A stretch of DNA of 64,000 nucleotides, from positions 124,001 through 188,000 of the forward strand of contig NZ_JAHSTY010000002.1 in assembly GCF_019145355.1 (NCBI RefSeq), written 5' to 3'. Origin of the DNA: Pseudomonas azadiae. Its GTDB lineage: Bacteria; Pseudomonadota; Gammaproteobacteria; Pseudomonadales; Pseudomonadaceae. How positions within the stretch are numbered: position 1 is the stretch's first letter; every line of letters starts with the position of its first letter. Of the stretch, positions 55,459 through 63,663 are shown one piece after another. A program made the translations under genes and the position numbers. The notes under the pieces are model-generated. The model was given only the letters and a program-made list of their open reading frames with translations, was not told the DNA's origin and searched no databases.

Positions 55459-56475
55459 TCAGCGTTCGACAGGTACCGACAGCGCCGGATTGCCCAACGG
55501 ATGCGTACGCGCGGCAAAGAACTTCAGCGCCACCCCAGTGCCATCGAACAACGCCGAATACCGGCGCTTCTGCTGGCGAATGAACCCGTCGCTACGCCCC
55601 GACACCGAGATCGCCAGGGTCGTCAATTTGGCCTGGCGAATCGCATCCACCAGGTGCTTATCCTGCGCCCCTAGATCATGGCCGAAGATGCACAGCGCGC
55701 CCTCGTGGCTCAGCAACTGCTCATAGCAGAACGACAGATAATCCGAACTGCGGATGGTCTTGAGCTTTTCCTCAACCTTGCCCTCACTGACAAACAATGG
55801 CACGTCATCCAGGGTCTTGATGGTGTTGTTGATGGCAAAACTGCTGAGCAGGGTGCTGTCGGTGGTCGGCAGTTTGCGTGCGGTGCCGTCGAGGTTGCGC
55901 ACCAGGTGCAGGCCGCCGTGCAGGTAGAGAATACGCGTGGCGTTTGTGCGGGTGTCGCGCAAGTCGAAGCTGGCGTCGGCACTGCGGAACAGGTCGTCGA
56001 TGCCCGGCGCGTGCAGGATCGCCCAGTAGTTGAGCAGGTCGTAGTTGCTGGTGAACACCGTGGGGTAATTCGCCAGTTCGCGGTTGATCGTCGCCAAGGT
56101 CGAAGACTGCACCAGGCGCCACGGGATGTGCACGGCGTGGATGGTGTTGATCAGCGCTTCCTTGATTGCGTAGTAGCGATTGCGCGGCGCCGCCGAACTG
56201 ACCGCCAGGGCCTTGTTGACCCGGCTGGTGGTCTTCAGCGCACCCAGCGCCTGTTCGAAACTACGGGTTTGCAAGGCGTCGAACACGCTGAGTTCGGATT
56301 GGCTCAGGGGTTTTTCTTCGACGGTACGTGCGTTTTCGAACAGCGAGTCGTAGGCGAAGTCTTCCCAAATCGTGCGGCTGGCGCCGTTGCCGATCAGAAT
56401 CCCGCTGAAGTCGAGGCTCGCGCGCACGGCGCTCCAGTCTTCAAGGTGGGCGTCAATATCCTGGAAATCCTTCAT
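55459..56475 (-). CDS. DUF4917 protein with SIR2-like fold
   Basis: A 338-residue soluble protein. The sequence shows a SIR2-type nucleotide site: SGILIGNGAS (29-33), TSNYDLLNYW (142-146), LYLHGG (185-188) and CIFGHDLG (263-269). Asn144 and His186 stand where SIR2-like NAD hydrolases keep their catalytic residues. DUF4917 proteins are uncharacterised. SIR2-like NADases are effectors in several phage-defence systems, but this gene stands alone between a repeat and a divergent dehydrogenase. Confidence 0.78.
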   Translation of the reverse strand: MKDFQDIDAHLEDWSAVRASLDFSGILIGNGASRTIWEDFAYDSLFENARTVEEKPLSQSELSVFDALQTRSFEQALGALKTTSRVNKALAVSSAAPRNRYYAIKEALINTIHAVHIPWRLVQSSTLATINRELANYPTVFTSNYDLLNYWAILHAPGIDDLFRSADASFDLRDTRTNATRILYLHGGLHLVRNLDGTARKLPTTDSTLLSSFAINNTIKTLDDVPLFVSEGKVEEKLKTIRSSDYLSFCYEQLLSHEGALCIFGHDLGAQDKHLVDAIRQAKLTTLAISVSGRSDGFIRQQKRRYSALFDGTGVALKFFAARTHPLGNPALSVPVER

Positions 56476-56528
56476 TGGTGCGGGTCTACTCGAAATCGGC
56501 TGAGCGGTGACTTTATCACGGCCAGGCG

Positions 56529-56542
56529 TTGATCCTGATCAA
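56529..56542 (+). promoter_or_regulatory. Anr (FNR-type) box upstream of the iron alcohol dehydrogenase
   Basis: TTGATCCTGATCAA is a perfect match to TTGAT-N4-ATCAA. Its centre is 41.5 bases before about 56577, with GATTCT at -10 (56565-56570) and the ATG 22 bases further on. Confidence 0.78.
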
Positions 56543-56598
56543 GATGCCGCACGCGTCATCGGTTGATTCTGTAGGCATAACGCCTCTGAGGATTCGCC

Positions 56599-57747
56599 AT
56601 GAGCAGCACCTTCTTCATTCCCGCCGTGAACATCATGGGCACCGATTGCCTCGACGAAGCCATGATCGCCATCCGCAACTATGGTTTTCGCAAGGCACTG
56701 ATCGTCACCGACGCCGGTCTGGCCAAGGCCGGCGTAGCGAGCATGATTGCCGAGAAACTGGCGATGCAGGACATCGACTCGGTGATCTACGATGGCGCCA
56801 AGCCCAACCCCAATGTGGACAACGTGGAGAAAGGCCTGGCGCTGTTGCAGCAAAGCGGCTGTGACTTCGTGGTGTCGCTGGGCGGCGGCTCGCCCCACGA
56901 CTGCGCCAAGGGTATCGCCCTGTGCGCCACCAACGGCGGGCATATTGGCGACTATGAAGGCGTCGATCAATCGAGCAAGCCGCAACTGCCGCTGGTGGCC
57001 ATCAACACCACCGCCGGCACTGCCAGCGAGATGACCCGTTTCTGCATCATCACCGACGAAAGCCGCCACGTGAAAATGGCCATCGTTGACCGCAACGTCA
57101 CGCCGCTGCTGTCGGTCAACGACCCGAGCCTGATGGTGGGCATGCCTAAGGGCCTCACCGCCGCCACTGGCATGGACGCGCTGACCCATGCCATTGAAGC
57201 CTACGTATCCACCGCCGCCACACCGATCACCGATGCCTGCGCGATCAAGGCCATCGAACTGATCAGCGCCAACCTGCGCCTGGCCGTTCGCGATGGCAGC
57301 GACAAGGCCGCGCGGGAAAACATGGCCTACGCGCAATTTCTCGCCGGGATGGCCTTCAACAATGCGTCCCTGGGTTTCGTGCACGCCATGGCGCACCAGC
57401 TCGGCGGTTTCTACGACCTGCCCCACGGCGTGTGCAACGCGGTGTTGCTGCCCCACGTGCAAAGCTTCAACGCCAGCGTCAGCGCCAAGCGCCTGAGCGA
57501 TGTGGGCCGCGCGCTGGGCGCCGAGATCAAGGGCAACACTGACGAAGAGGGCGCCCAGGCGGCCATCGCGGCCATTCGCAGTCTGGCCCATGACGTTGAA
57601 ATTCCCGCCGGATTGCGGGAGTTGGGCGCCAAGTTGCAAGACATTCCGCTGCTGGCAACCAATGCGTTGAAGGATGCGTGTGGGCTGACCAACCCACGCC
57701 GGGCGGATCAGCGTCAGATCGAGGAGATCTTTCGCAACGCGTTCTGA
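56599..57747 (+). CDS. yiaY: Iron-containing alcohol dehydrogenase, YiaY type
   Basis: A 382-residue group III alcohol dehydrogenase. NAD motif [12 protein letters not shown], metal ligands in [12 protein letters not shown] and [19 protein letters not shown]. Fe(II) enzymes of this family are inactivated by oxygen, which agrees with the upstream Anr box. TGAGGA precedes the ATG. Monocistronic; the alcohol or threonine-type substrate is not decidable. Confidence 0.9.
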   Translation: MSSTFFIPAVNIMGTDCLDEAMIAIRNYGFRKALIVTDAGLAKAGVASMIAEKLAMQDIDSVIYDGAKPNPNVDNVEKGLALLQQSGCDFVVSLGGGSPHDCAKGIALCATNGGHIGDYEGVDQSSKPQLPLVAINTTAGTASEMTRFCIITDESRHVKMAIVDRNVTPLLSVNDPSLMVGMPKGLTAATGMDALTHAIEAYVSTAATPITDACAIKAIELISANLRLAVRDGSDKAARENMAYAQFLAGMAFNNASLGFVHAMAHQLGGFYDLPHGVCNAVLLPHVQSFNASVSAKRLSDVGRALGAEIKGNTDEEGAQAAIAAIRSLAHDVEIPAGLRELGAKLQDIPLLATNALKDACGLTNPRRADQRQIEEIFRNAF

Positions 57748-57762
57748 ATGGGGCAGTTGTGA

Positions 57763-57827
57763 GCCGCAAGCGGTAAGCTACAAGCTGAACTGCATTCAAC
57801 TTGAGCTTTAAGCTTGCGGCTTGCCGC
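57763..57827. repeat. Small inverted repeat, AAGCTTGCGGC type
   Basis: GCCGCAAGCGGTAAGCTACAAG at the left (first 18 bases conserved) faces AAGCTTGCGGCTTGCCGC at the right, between yiaY and the next gene. A repeat family different from the REPs. Confidence 0.6.
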
Positions 57828-57839
57828 TGAGGTCCCTTA

Positions 57840-58514
57840 ATGAGAGTTCTGTTATTCGGCGCCACTGGCATGGTCGGCCAGGGCGTGCTGCGCGAGTGCC
57901 TGCTGGCTGCCGACGTCCAGGAAGTTGTCGCTGTCGGCCGCACGCCGTTGACCCAGGAGCACGGCAAGCTGCACCAGGTGTTGCACAGCGACATGCTGGA
58001 CTTCCAACCGCTGGAAAACCTGCTGCAAGGTTTCGATGCGTGCTTCTTTTGCCTCGGTGTTTCCTCGGCGGGGATGAATGAAGCCCGGTACACCCACCTC
58101 ACTTATGACCTCACCCTGGTTGCCGCCAGCACCCTGGCGCGGCTCAACCCGCAGATGACGTTTGTGTATGTCTCCGGGGCGGGCACCGACAGTTCCGAGG
58201 CGGGCAAGTCGATGTGGGCACGGGTTAAGGGCAAGACTGAAAACGCCTTGCTGCGACTGCCGTTCAAAGCGGTGTATGTGTTTCGGCCAGGAATGATCCA
58301 GCCGCTGCATGGCGCGCGCTCGAAGACGCCGCTGTATCAGGTTTTTTATACGGTACTTGGGCCGTTGTTGTCGGTTGTGCGACGGATCAGACCCGATTGG
58401 GTGGTGAGCACTGAGACGGTGGGGCGGGCGATGCTGCAGGCTTCAAGCCACGGAGCGCCGCAGCCGGTGGTGGAGCAGGCGCAAATCAATCGCTTGGCCG
58501 GCGAACGTCGCTGA
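57840..58514 (+). CDS. NAD(P)-binding atypical SDR protein
   Basis: A 224-residue Rossmann protein with GATGMVGQGVLREC at the N-terminus and VYVSGAGTDSSE in place of the classical YxxxK. It resembles HTATIP2/NmrA-like epimerase-fold proteins. Substrate unknown. Its stop overlaps the start of the LysR gene (TGATG), so they form a coupled pair. Confidence 0.82.
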   Translation: MRVLLFGATGMVGQGVLRECLLAADVQEVVAVGRTPLTQEHGKLHQVLHSDMLDFQPLENLLQGFDACFFCLGVSSAGMNEARYTHLTYDLTLVAASTLARLNPQMTFVYVSGAGTDSSEAGKSMWARVKGKTENALLRLPFKAVYVFRPGMIQPLHGARSKTPLYQVFYTVLGPLLSVVRRIRPDWVVSTETVGRAMLQASSHGAPQPVVEQAQINRLAGERR

Positions 58515-59452
58515 TGCTGCACAGGAGCCTGGTGCGTCGCCTGGACCTGATTACGCTGCAGCTGTTCGTTGCGGTGTTCGAGGAGGGGACGCTGACCCGG
58601 GCCGCCAACCGCGAGGCCATTGCCGTGTCGGCTGCCAGCAAGCGCCTGATGGAGCTTGAGCAGGTCCTGGGCGTGAGCCTGTTCGTGCGGCGGGCCAAGG
58701 GCATGGACCTGACGGCCGCCGGTGAAACCTTGCTGCACCACGCGCGGCAGATGCTGTTCAACGTCGAGAAGATGGGGCTGGAGCTGGGCGAGCACAGCCA
58801 TGGCGTGCGCGGGTATGTGCGGATGCTGGCCAATCTGTCGGCGATCATTGAGTTTCTTCCCGAGGACTTGCGGGATTTTTCCGAGTTGCATCCCGAGGTT
58901 AAAACCGATCTGGAGGAACGCCCCAGCAATGGCGTGGTGCAGGGCGTGCTGGATGGCGTGGCGGACCTCGGGATCTGCTCCAGTGACACCGACACCAAAG
59001 GCCTGCCCAGCGTGACCTATCGCCACGACAAACTGGTGGTGCTGATGCCGGCGGATCACCCGCTGGCGGCACGCGAAAGCCTGGCTTTTGCCGAAACCCT
59101 GGGCAGCGATTACGTCGGCCTGCACGCCGCCAGCTCCATTAATATGCGCACCCACGCCGCTGCGCGCGAGGCCGGCAAGATGCTGCGCCTGCGCATTCAT
59201 GTGCCGGGGTTCGATGCCATGTGCCGGATGGTCCAGGCCAATATGGGCATCGGTATCCTGCCGCATAAGGCGTATGAATTGTTTGGTCGCGCACTGGGGT
59301 TGCATGCCGTGCCCCTGACGGATGCCTGGTCGGATCGCAGCTTGATCCTGGTGGTGCGCGATGAAGCCGTGTTGTCGCCCGTCAGTCGATTGCTGTTCGA
59401 TTACCTGAGAATGGTAGCGCCTGTTCCAGAGCGGCCCGGCAGCCTGGTCTGA
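58514..59452 (+). CDS. LysR-family regulator
   Basis: A 312-residue LysR protein with N-terminal HTH (LQLFVAVFEEGTLTRAANREAIAVSAASKRLMELE) and a type 2 periplasmic-binding-like effector domain. It lies 118 bases upstream of the CoA-transferase operon on the same strand, across an 8-bp palindrome, and is its likely regulator. Confidence 0.9.
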   Translation: MLHRSLVRRLDLITLQLFVAVFEEGTLTRAANREAIAVSAASKRLMELEQVLGVSLFVRRAKGMDLTAAGETLLHHARQMLFNVEKMGLELGEHSHGVRGYVRMLANLSAIIEFLPEDLRDFSELHPEVKTDLEERPSNGVVQGVLDGVADLGICSSDTDTKGLPSVTYRHDKLVVLMPADHPLAARESLAFAETLGSDYVGLHAASSINMRTHAAAREAGKMLRLRIHVPGFDAMCRMVQANMGIGILPHKAYELFGRALGLHAVPLTDAWSDRSLILVVRDEAVLSPVSRLLFDYLRMVAPVPERPGSLV

Positions 59453-59468
59453 CAGACTATTCCCTGAT

Positions 59469-59487
59469 CGTTCGCGTTTCGCGAACG
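59469..59487. promoter_or_regulatory. Perfect 8-bp palindrome upstream of the CoA-transferase operon
   Basis: CGTTCGCG-TTT-CGCGAACG, about 85 bases before the CaiB-type start. Candidate operator for the adjacent LysR protein, or a terminator of the lysR gene; no T tract follows. Confidence 0.5.
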
Positions 59488-59570
59488 CTCCTTGCCAACT
59501 GACGGTTGGATTTCTCTGGCGGCTGTCCTCTAGCCTTGGTCGTACATGCCAAGAATAAGAGGTGCATTCC

Positions 59571-60764
59571 ATGACGGCTCCCCTGAGCGGTATCAAGGTG
59601 ATCGAGATCGGCACGCTGATTGCCGCGCCGTTCGCCGCCCGGTTGATGGCCGACTTCGGCGCCGAGGTGATCAAGATCGAAGCCATGGGCCAGGGCGATC
59701 CGCTTCGCAAATGGCGAAAGCTGCACGAAGGCACCTCGCTGTGGTGGTACCTGCAGTCGCGCAACAAGAAGTCGCTGGCGCTGGATCTCAAATCACCTGA
59801 GGGCCTGGAGCTGGTCAAGCAGCTGTTGGGCGACGCCGATGTACTCATCGAAAACCTGCGCCCCGGCGGCCTGGAAAAACTCGGGCTGGGCTGGGATGTG
59901 TTGCACGCGCTCAACCCCAAGCTGACCCTGGTGCGCATCTCCGGCTACGGCCAGACCGGCCCGTATCGCGACCGTCCGGGCTTCGGTGCCATCGGTGAGG
60001 CCATGGGCGGCATTCGCTACACCACCGGCAGCCCGGATTCGCCGCCGGCGCGGGTCGGCGTGAGCCTGGGTGATTCGCTTGCTTCGTTGCACGGCGTGAT
60101 CGGTGCGTTGATGTCGCTGTTGCGCGTCAAGACCGGCCAGGGCGAGGGGCAGGTTATCGATGTGTCGCTGGCCGAAAGCGTGTTCAACCTGATGGAAAGC
60201 CTGGTGCCGGAATACGACATGCTCGGCCATGTGCGTGAACGCAGCGGCGGTGCCTTGCCCGGCATTGCGCCGTCCAATACTTACCTGACCGCCGACGGCG
60301 CCTATGTGGTGATCGCCGGCAACAGCGACCCGATCTACAAGCGCCTGATGACCGCCATCGGCCGTGTCGACCTGGCTGATGCCCCCGAATTCGCTCACAA
60401 CGATGGCCGCGCCGCCCAAAGTGGTGTGCTCGACGCCGCCATTACCCACTGGACCAGCAGTCTGCCCATCGATCAGGTGCTCAGTGCCCTGGAAGCGGCG
60501 CAAGTGCCGGCGGGGCGTATTTACTCGGTGGCCGATATCGTCAGCGACCCGCATTACCAGGCGCGCGATATGTTGCTTGATGCCCAGTTGCCGGGCGGTG
60601 TGTCGGTGAAGATGCCCGGTATTGTGCCCAAGCTTTCGGACACCCCCGGCGGCGTGAACTGGCAGGGCCCAAGCCTGGGCCAGCATACGGACGATGTCCT
60701 TGGCAGCCTGGGCCTGACGGCTGCCGATATTCAGCGGCTGAAAGCCTCGGGAGTGGTGCAATGA
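59571..60764 (+). CDS. CaiB/BaiF-family (class III) CoA-transferase
   Basis: A 397-residue formyl-CoA-transferase-like enzyme. GTLIAAPFAARLMADFGAEVIKIE, RNKKSLALDLKSPEG and VLIENLRPGGLEKLG are standard. The nucleophilic aspartate corresponds to Asp156 in TTGSPDSPP. ATG 59571 has AGAGGTG upstream. It overlaps the HMG-CoA-lyase gene by 4 bases; together they suggest activation of a dicarboxylic acid to its CoA thioester followed by aldol cleavage. Confidence 0.9.
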   Translation: MTAPLSGIKVIEIGTLIAAPFAARLMADFGAEVIKIEAMGQGDPLRKWRKLHEGTSLWWYLQSRNKKSLALDLKSPEGLELVKQLLGDADVLIENLRPGGLEKLGLGWDVLHALNPKLTLVRISGYGQTGPYRDRPGFGAIGEAMGGIRYTTGSPDSPPARVGVSLGDSLASLHGVIGALMSLLRVKTGQGEGQVIDVSLAESVFNLMESLVPEYDMLGHVRERSGGALPGIAPSNTYLTADGAYVVIAGNSDPIYKRLMTAIGRVDLADAPEFAHNDGRAAQSGVLDAAITHWTSSLPIDQVLSALEAAQVPAGRIYSVADIVSDPHYQARDMLLDAQLPGGVSVKMPGIVPKLSDTPGGVNWQGPSLGQHTDDVLGSLGLTAADIQRLKASGVVQ

Positions 60765-61714
60765 TCACAGACTATGGCGACCGGCTGATCGTGCAGGAGG
60801 TGTCCCCGCGCGACGGTCTGCAAATCGAGCCGACCTGGGTTGAAACGGCCGACAAGATTGCCTTGATCGACCAGCTTTCCCTGGCGGGTTTTTCGCGTAT
60901 CGAAGCCGGTTCGTTTGTCTCGCCCAAGGCCATCCCGGCGTTGCGCGATGGCGAGCAAGTGTTCCAGGGCATCGCGCGCAACGCCGGCGTGATCTACGTG
61001 GCGCTGATCCCCAACCTCAAAGGCGCGCAGCGTGCGATCGGGTCCCGGGCCGATGAGTTGAACCTGGTGATGTCCGCCAGCCAGACCCACAACCTGGCCA
61101 ATATGCGCATGCGCTGCGAGGCCTCATTGGCGGCTTTTGCCGATATCACACGCTTCGCCGCCGACCACCCGGTGCGCCTCAACGGCAGCATCGCCACCAC
61201 GTTCGGTTGCCCGTTCGAAGGCAAGATCGATGAAGACCGTGTGCTGCATATCGTCGAGGCGTATCAGCAACTTGGTATCCAGGGCATCAGCCTGGCCGAC
61301 ACCACGGGCATGGCCAATCCACGTCAGGTGGAGCGCCTGGTCAAACGTGTACTGGAGCGTGTTTCGGCCAGCGACCTGACCTTGCATTTCCACAACACCC
61401 GCGGCCTCGGGTTGTGCAATGTGCTGGCCGCTTACGAAGCCGGTGCCCGGCGGTTTGACGCGGCGCTCGGTGGCGTGGGCGGCTGCCCGTTTGCGCCCGG
61501 TGCGTCGGGCAATATCTGCACCGAAGATTTGGTCAACCTGTGTGAGGAGGTTGGGATCCACACCGGGATCGACCTGCCGCACCTGCTGCAAATGTCCCGC
61601 CGCTTGCCGGCCCTGCTCGGCCATGAACTGCCGGGCCAGGTGGCCAAGGCCGGGCGCAATTGCGACCTGCATCCACCACCGGGCCACATAGCAGGTTCTA
61701 TCGCCACGCTGTAA
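60761..61714 (+). CDS. Hydroxymethylglutaryl-CoA lyase family enzyme
   Basis: A 317-residue TIM-barrel lyase with SPRDGLQIE (catalytic Arg/Asp), HFHNTRGLG (metal His) and GGCPFAPGASGNICTEDLV (catalytic Cys loop). It would cleave a 3-hydroxy-3-methylglutaryl-type CoA ester to acetyl-CoA and an oxo acid. The 4-base overlap with the CoA-transferase implies sequential steps. It is not in a leucine (liu) cluster, so the substrate may be free 3-hydroxy-3-methylglutarate or an analogue. Confidence 0.9.
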   Translation: MITDYGDRLIVQEVSPRDGLQIEPTWVETADKIALIDQLSLAGFSRIEAGSFVSPKAIPALRDGEQVFQGIARNAGVIYVALIPNLKGAQRAIGSRADELNLVMSASQTHNLANMRMRCEASLAAFADITRFAADHPVRLNGSIATTFGCPFEGKIDEDRVLHIVEAYQQLGIQGISLADTTGMANPRQVERLVKRVLERVSASDLTLHFHNTRGLGLCNVLAAYEAGARRFDAALGGVGGCPFAPGASGNICTEDLVNLCEEVGIHTGIDLPHLLQMSRRLPALLGHELPGQVAKAGRNCDLHPPPGHIAGSIATL

Positions 61715-61773
61715 CGCCCTGCCAGACAACAAAAACAATCGGACGCCTGTGAGCAGTCCGCTGGAGAGAAACC

Positions 61774-63105
61774 ATGAGCACTAATACGTTGGAGGCCGGC
61801 GCGCGCCCGGCCGCTGAGATCAATGCCGAAAAAGCCCTGGTCAGCAAGGTCGCCTGGCGCCTGATGCCGCTGATCATGGTGTGCTACCTGTTTGCATTTT
61901 TTGACCGGATCAACATCAGCTTCGCCAAGTTCCAGCTGCAAGCGGACCTTAGCCTGAGCGATACCGCCTACGGCCTGGGCGCCGGGTTGTTTGTGGTGGG
62001 CTATGTGATCTTCGAAGTGCCGAGCAACATGATGCTCTACAAGGTCGGCGCCCGGCGCTGGATCGCGCGGATCATGATGTCGTGGGGGCTCGCCACCGCG
62101 GCCATGGTGTTTGTCACGGCTGAATGGCAGTTCTATGTCCTGCGCTTCATCATTGGCGCGATGGAAGCGGGTTTCGCGCCAGGCGTGCTGTATTACCTGA
62201 CGCTGTGGTTCCCACAGCACTTCCGTGGGCGGATCACGTCGATGCTGTTCCTCGCGTCAGCCTTTGCCGGGCTGGTGGGCGCGCCGTTCTCCGGGCTGGT
62301 GCTGGAGCATCTCGATGGCGTGCTGCAAATGCGTGGCTGGCACTGGTTGTTCCTGCTTGGCGGCTTGCCGTGCGTTGGCCTGGGGTTCATGGTGTTGACG
62401 TTGCTCAAGGACCGCATTGAAGACGCCCATTGGTTGAGCCCGGCTGAGAAGACCTTGTTGGCGAGCCGTATTGCCAAGCATGAGCCGAACCAGCATGGGG
62501 GCTCGCTGTTGTCGGCGATCCGCATTCCTGGCTTTTTGATGCTGGGCTTTATCTACTTCCTGATCCAGGTAGCGTCGTACGGGCTTAATTTCTGGGCGCC
62601 GCAACTGATCCGCAGCGCCGGCACCCAGAGCCCGGTGATGATTGGCCTGCTCACGGCAATTCCTTATGTGTGCGGCGCGATCACGATGGTCGTGATCGGG
62701 CGGCTGTCGGACGCCACCGGTGAGCGTCGCAAGTTTGTCTGCGGCTTGGTGGTGCTCGGCGCGCTGGGCTTCTTCAGCGCCGGGATCTTTGCCGACCACA
62801 CCACCTTCCTAATCATCGCCCTGGGCATGCTGGGCGCCGGCATCATTGCCTCGATCCCGACCTTCTGGACGCTGCCACCCAAGTTGCTGGCCGGTGCGGG
62901 GGCAGGCGCGGCGGGCGGTATTGCGGTGATCAATACCCTCGGTCAATTCGGTGGCATTGTCAGCCCGGTGATGGTGGGGCGGATCAGGGACCTCACCGGC
63001 AGCACCACGCCGGCGCTCTACGTGATCGGCGTGTGCGCGCTGCTGGCGGCGGCGCTGCTGCTGTGGGGGCTGCCGCAGAAGTTGCGCACGCTCGACAAAG
63101 GTTGA
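61774..63105 (+). CDS. MFS anion:cation symporter (phthalate/tartrate permease type)
   Basis: A 443-residue twelve-helix carrier of the ACS family: YLFAFFDRINISFAKFQLQ in helix 1 and NMMLYKVGARRWIARIM. These carriers import organic anions. The operon position after CoA-transferase and lyase suggests it imports their substrate. GGAGAG precedes the ATG. Confidence 0.9.
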   Translation: MSTNTLEAGARPAAEINAEKALVSKVAWRLMPLIMVCYLFAFFDRINISFAKFQLQADLSLSDTAYGLGAGLFVVGYVIFEVPSNMMLYKVGARRWIARIMMSWGLATAAMVFVTAEWQFYVLRFIIGAMEAGFAPGVLYYLTLWFPQHFRGRITSMLFLASAFAGLVGAPFSGLVLEHLDGVLQMRGWHWLFLLGGLPCVGLGFMVLTLLKDRIEDAHWLSPAEKTLLASRIAKHEPNQHGGSLLSAIRIPGFLMLGFIYFLIQVASYGLNFWAPQLIRSAGTQSPVMIGLLTAIPYVCGAITMVVIGRLSDATGERRKFVCGLVVLGALGFFSAGIFADHTTFLIIALGMLGAGIIASIPTFWTLPPKLLAGAGAGAAGGIAVINTLGQFGGIVSPVMVGRIRDLTGSTTPALYVIGVCALLAAALLLWGLPQKLRTLDKG

Positions 63106-63595
63106 TCAGCTCGCCGTTGCCAGGGCACGGGCGGGGGGGGGCGCTGAACTGGATCAACACCACCCCGCCGATCAACAACAACGCCCCCAATACCCGGGGC
63201 GTTGTGAGTGGGCGCTCAACCAGGCCGAACAGGCCGAAATGATCCAGCACCAACGACGCCAGGATCTGCCCGGCCATGGCCAAGGCGATAAACCCTGATG
63301 CGCCCAGCTTTGGCAGCAACATCAACGCCAGGGAAATAAAGCACACGCCAAACGCGCCACCGGCCCAGATCCACAGAGGAGCCTGAGTGATGAACGTCAG
63401 GCTCGGCAACGGCAAGCGCAGCGCCAGGATCACCGGCAGCAATACGATTACGCTCACCAGCAGCGACGCCAGGGTGGCCCATAACGGATGGCCGAGGCCG
63501 CGCCCGAGGTTAGCGTTGATCGCACTTTGAAACGGCACCACCGCCCCGGCGATGATCGCCAGCGCCAACGACCCCACCCAATGCAACGTCGTCAT
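62993..63595 (-). CDS. YdcZ/DUF606-family DMT transporter, 3' end shifted by a G9 run
   Basis: Residues 1-154 are a normal YdcZ protein with five hydrophobic helices (GSLALAIIAGAVVPFQSAINANLG; GGVVLIQFSAP). After that the frame becomes an Arg/Ala/Pro-rich tail antisense to the MFS gene. The change lies at a run of nine Gs (63133-63141). With eight Gs the protein would end ...APPARALATAS at 63106, directly abutting the MFS stop. So this is either a one-base sequence error or a slippage frameshift. Confidence 0.72.
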   Translation of the reverse strand: MTTLHWVGSLALAIIAGAVVPFQSAINANLGRGLGHPLWATLASLLVSVIVLLPVILALRLPLPSLTFITQAPLWIWAGGAFGVCFISLALMLLPKLGASGFIALAMAGQILASLVLDHFGLFGLVERPLTTPRVLGALLLIGGVVLIQFSAPPRPCPGNGELINLCRACATSAAAPTAAAPPPAARTRRSRRAPAWCCR

Positions 63596-63663
63596 TTCAG
63601 ATCTCCCAGAGGTTTTGCTGGACTCTAGGCTATTCGTGCGGCAAATTTAAATTCCAAATTATT

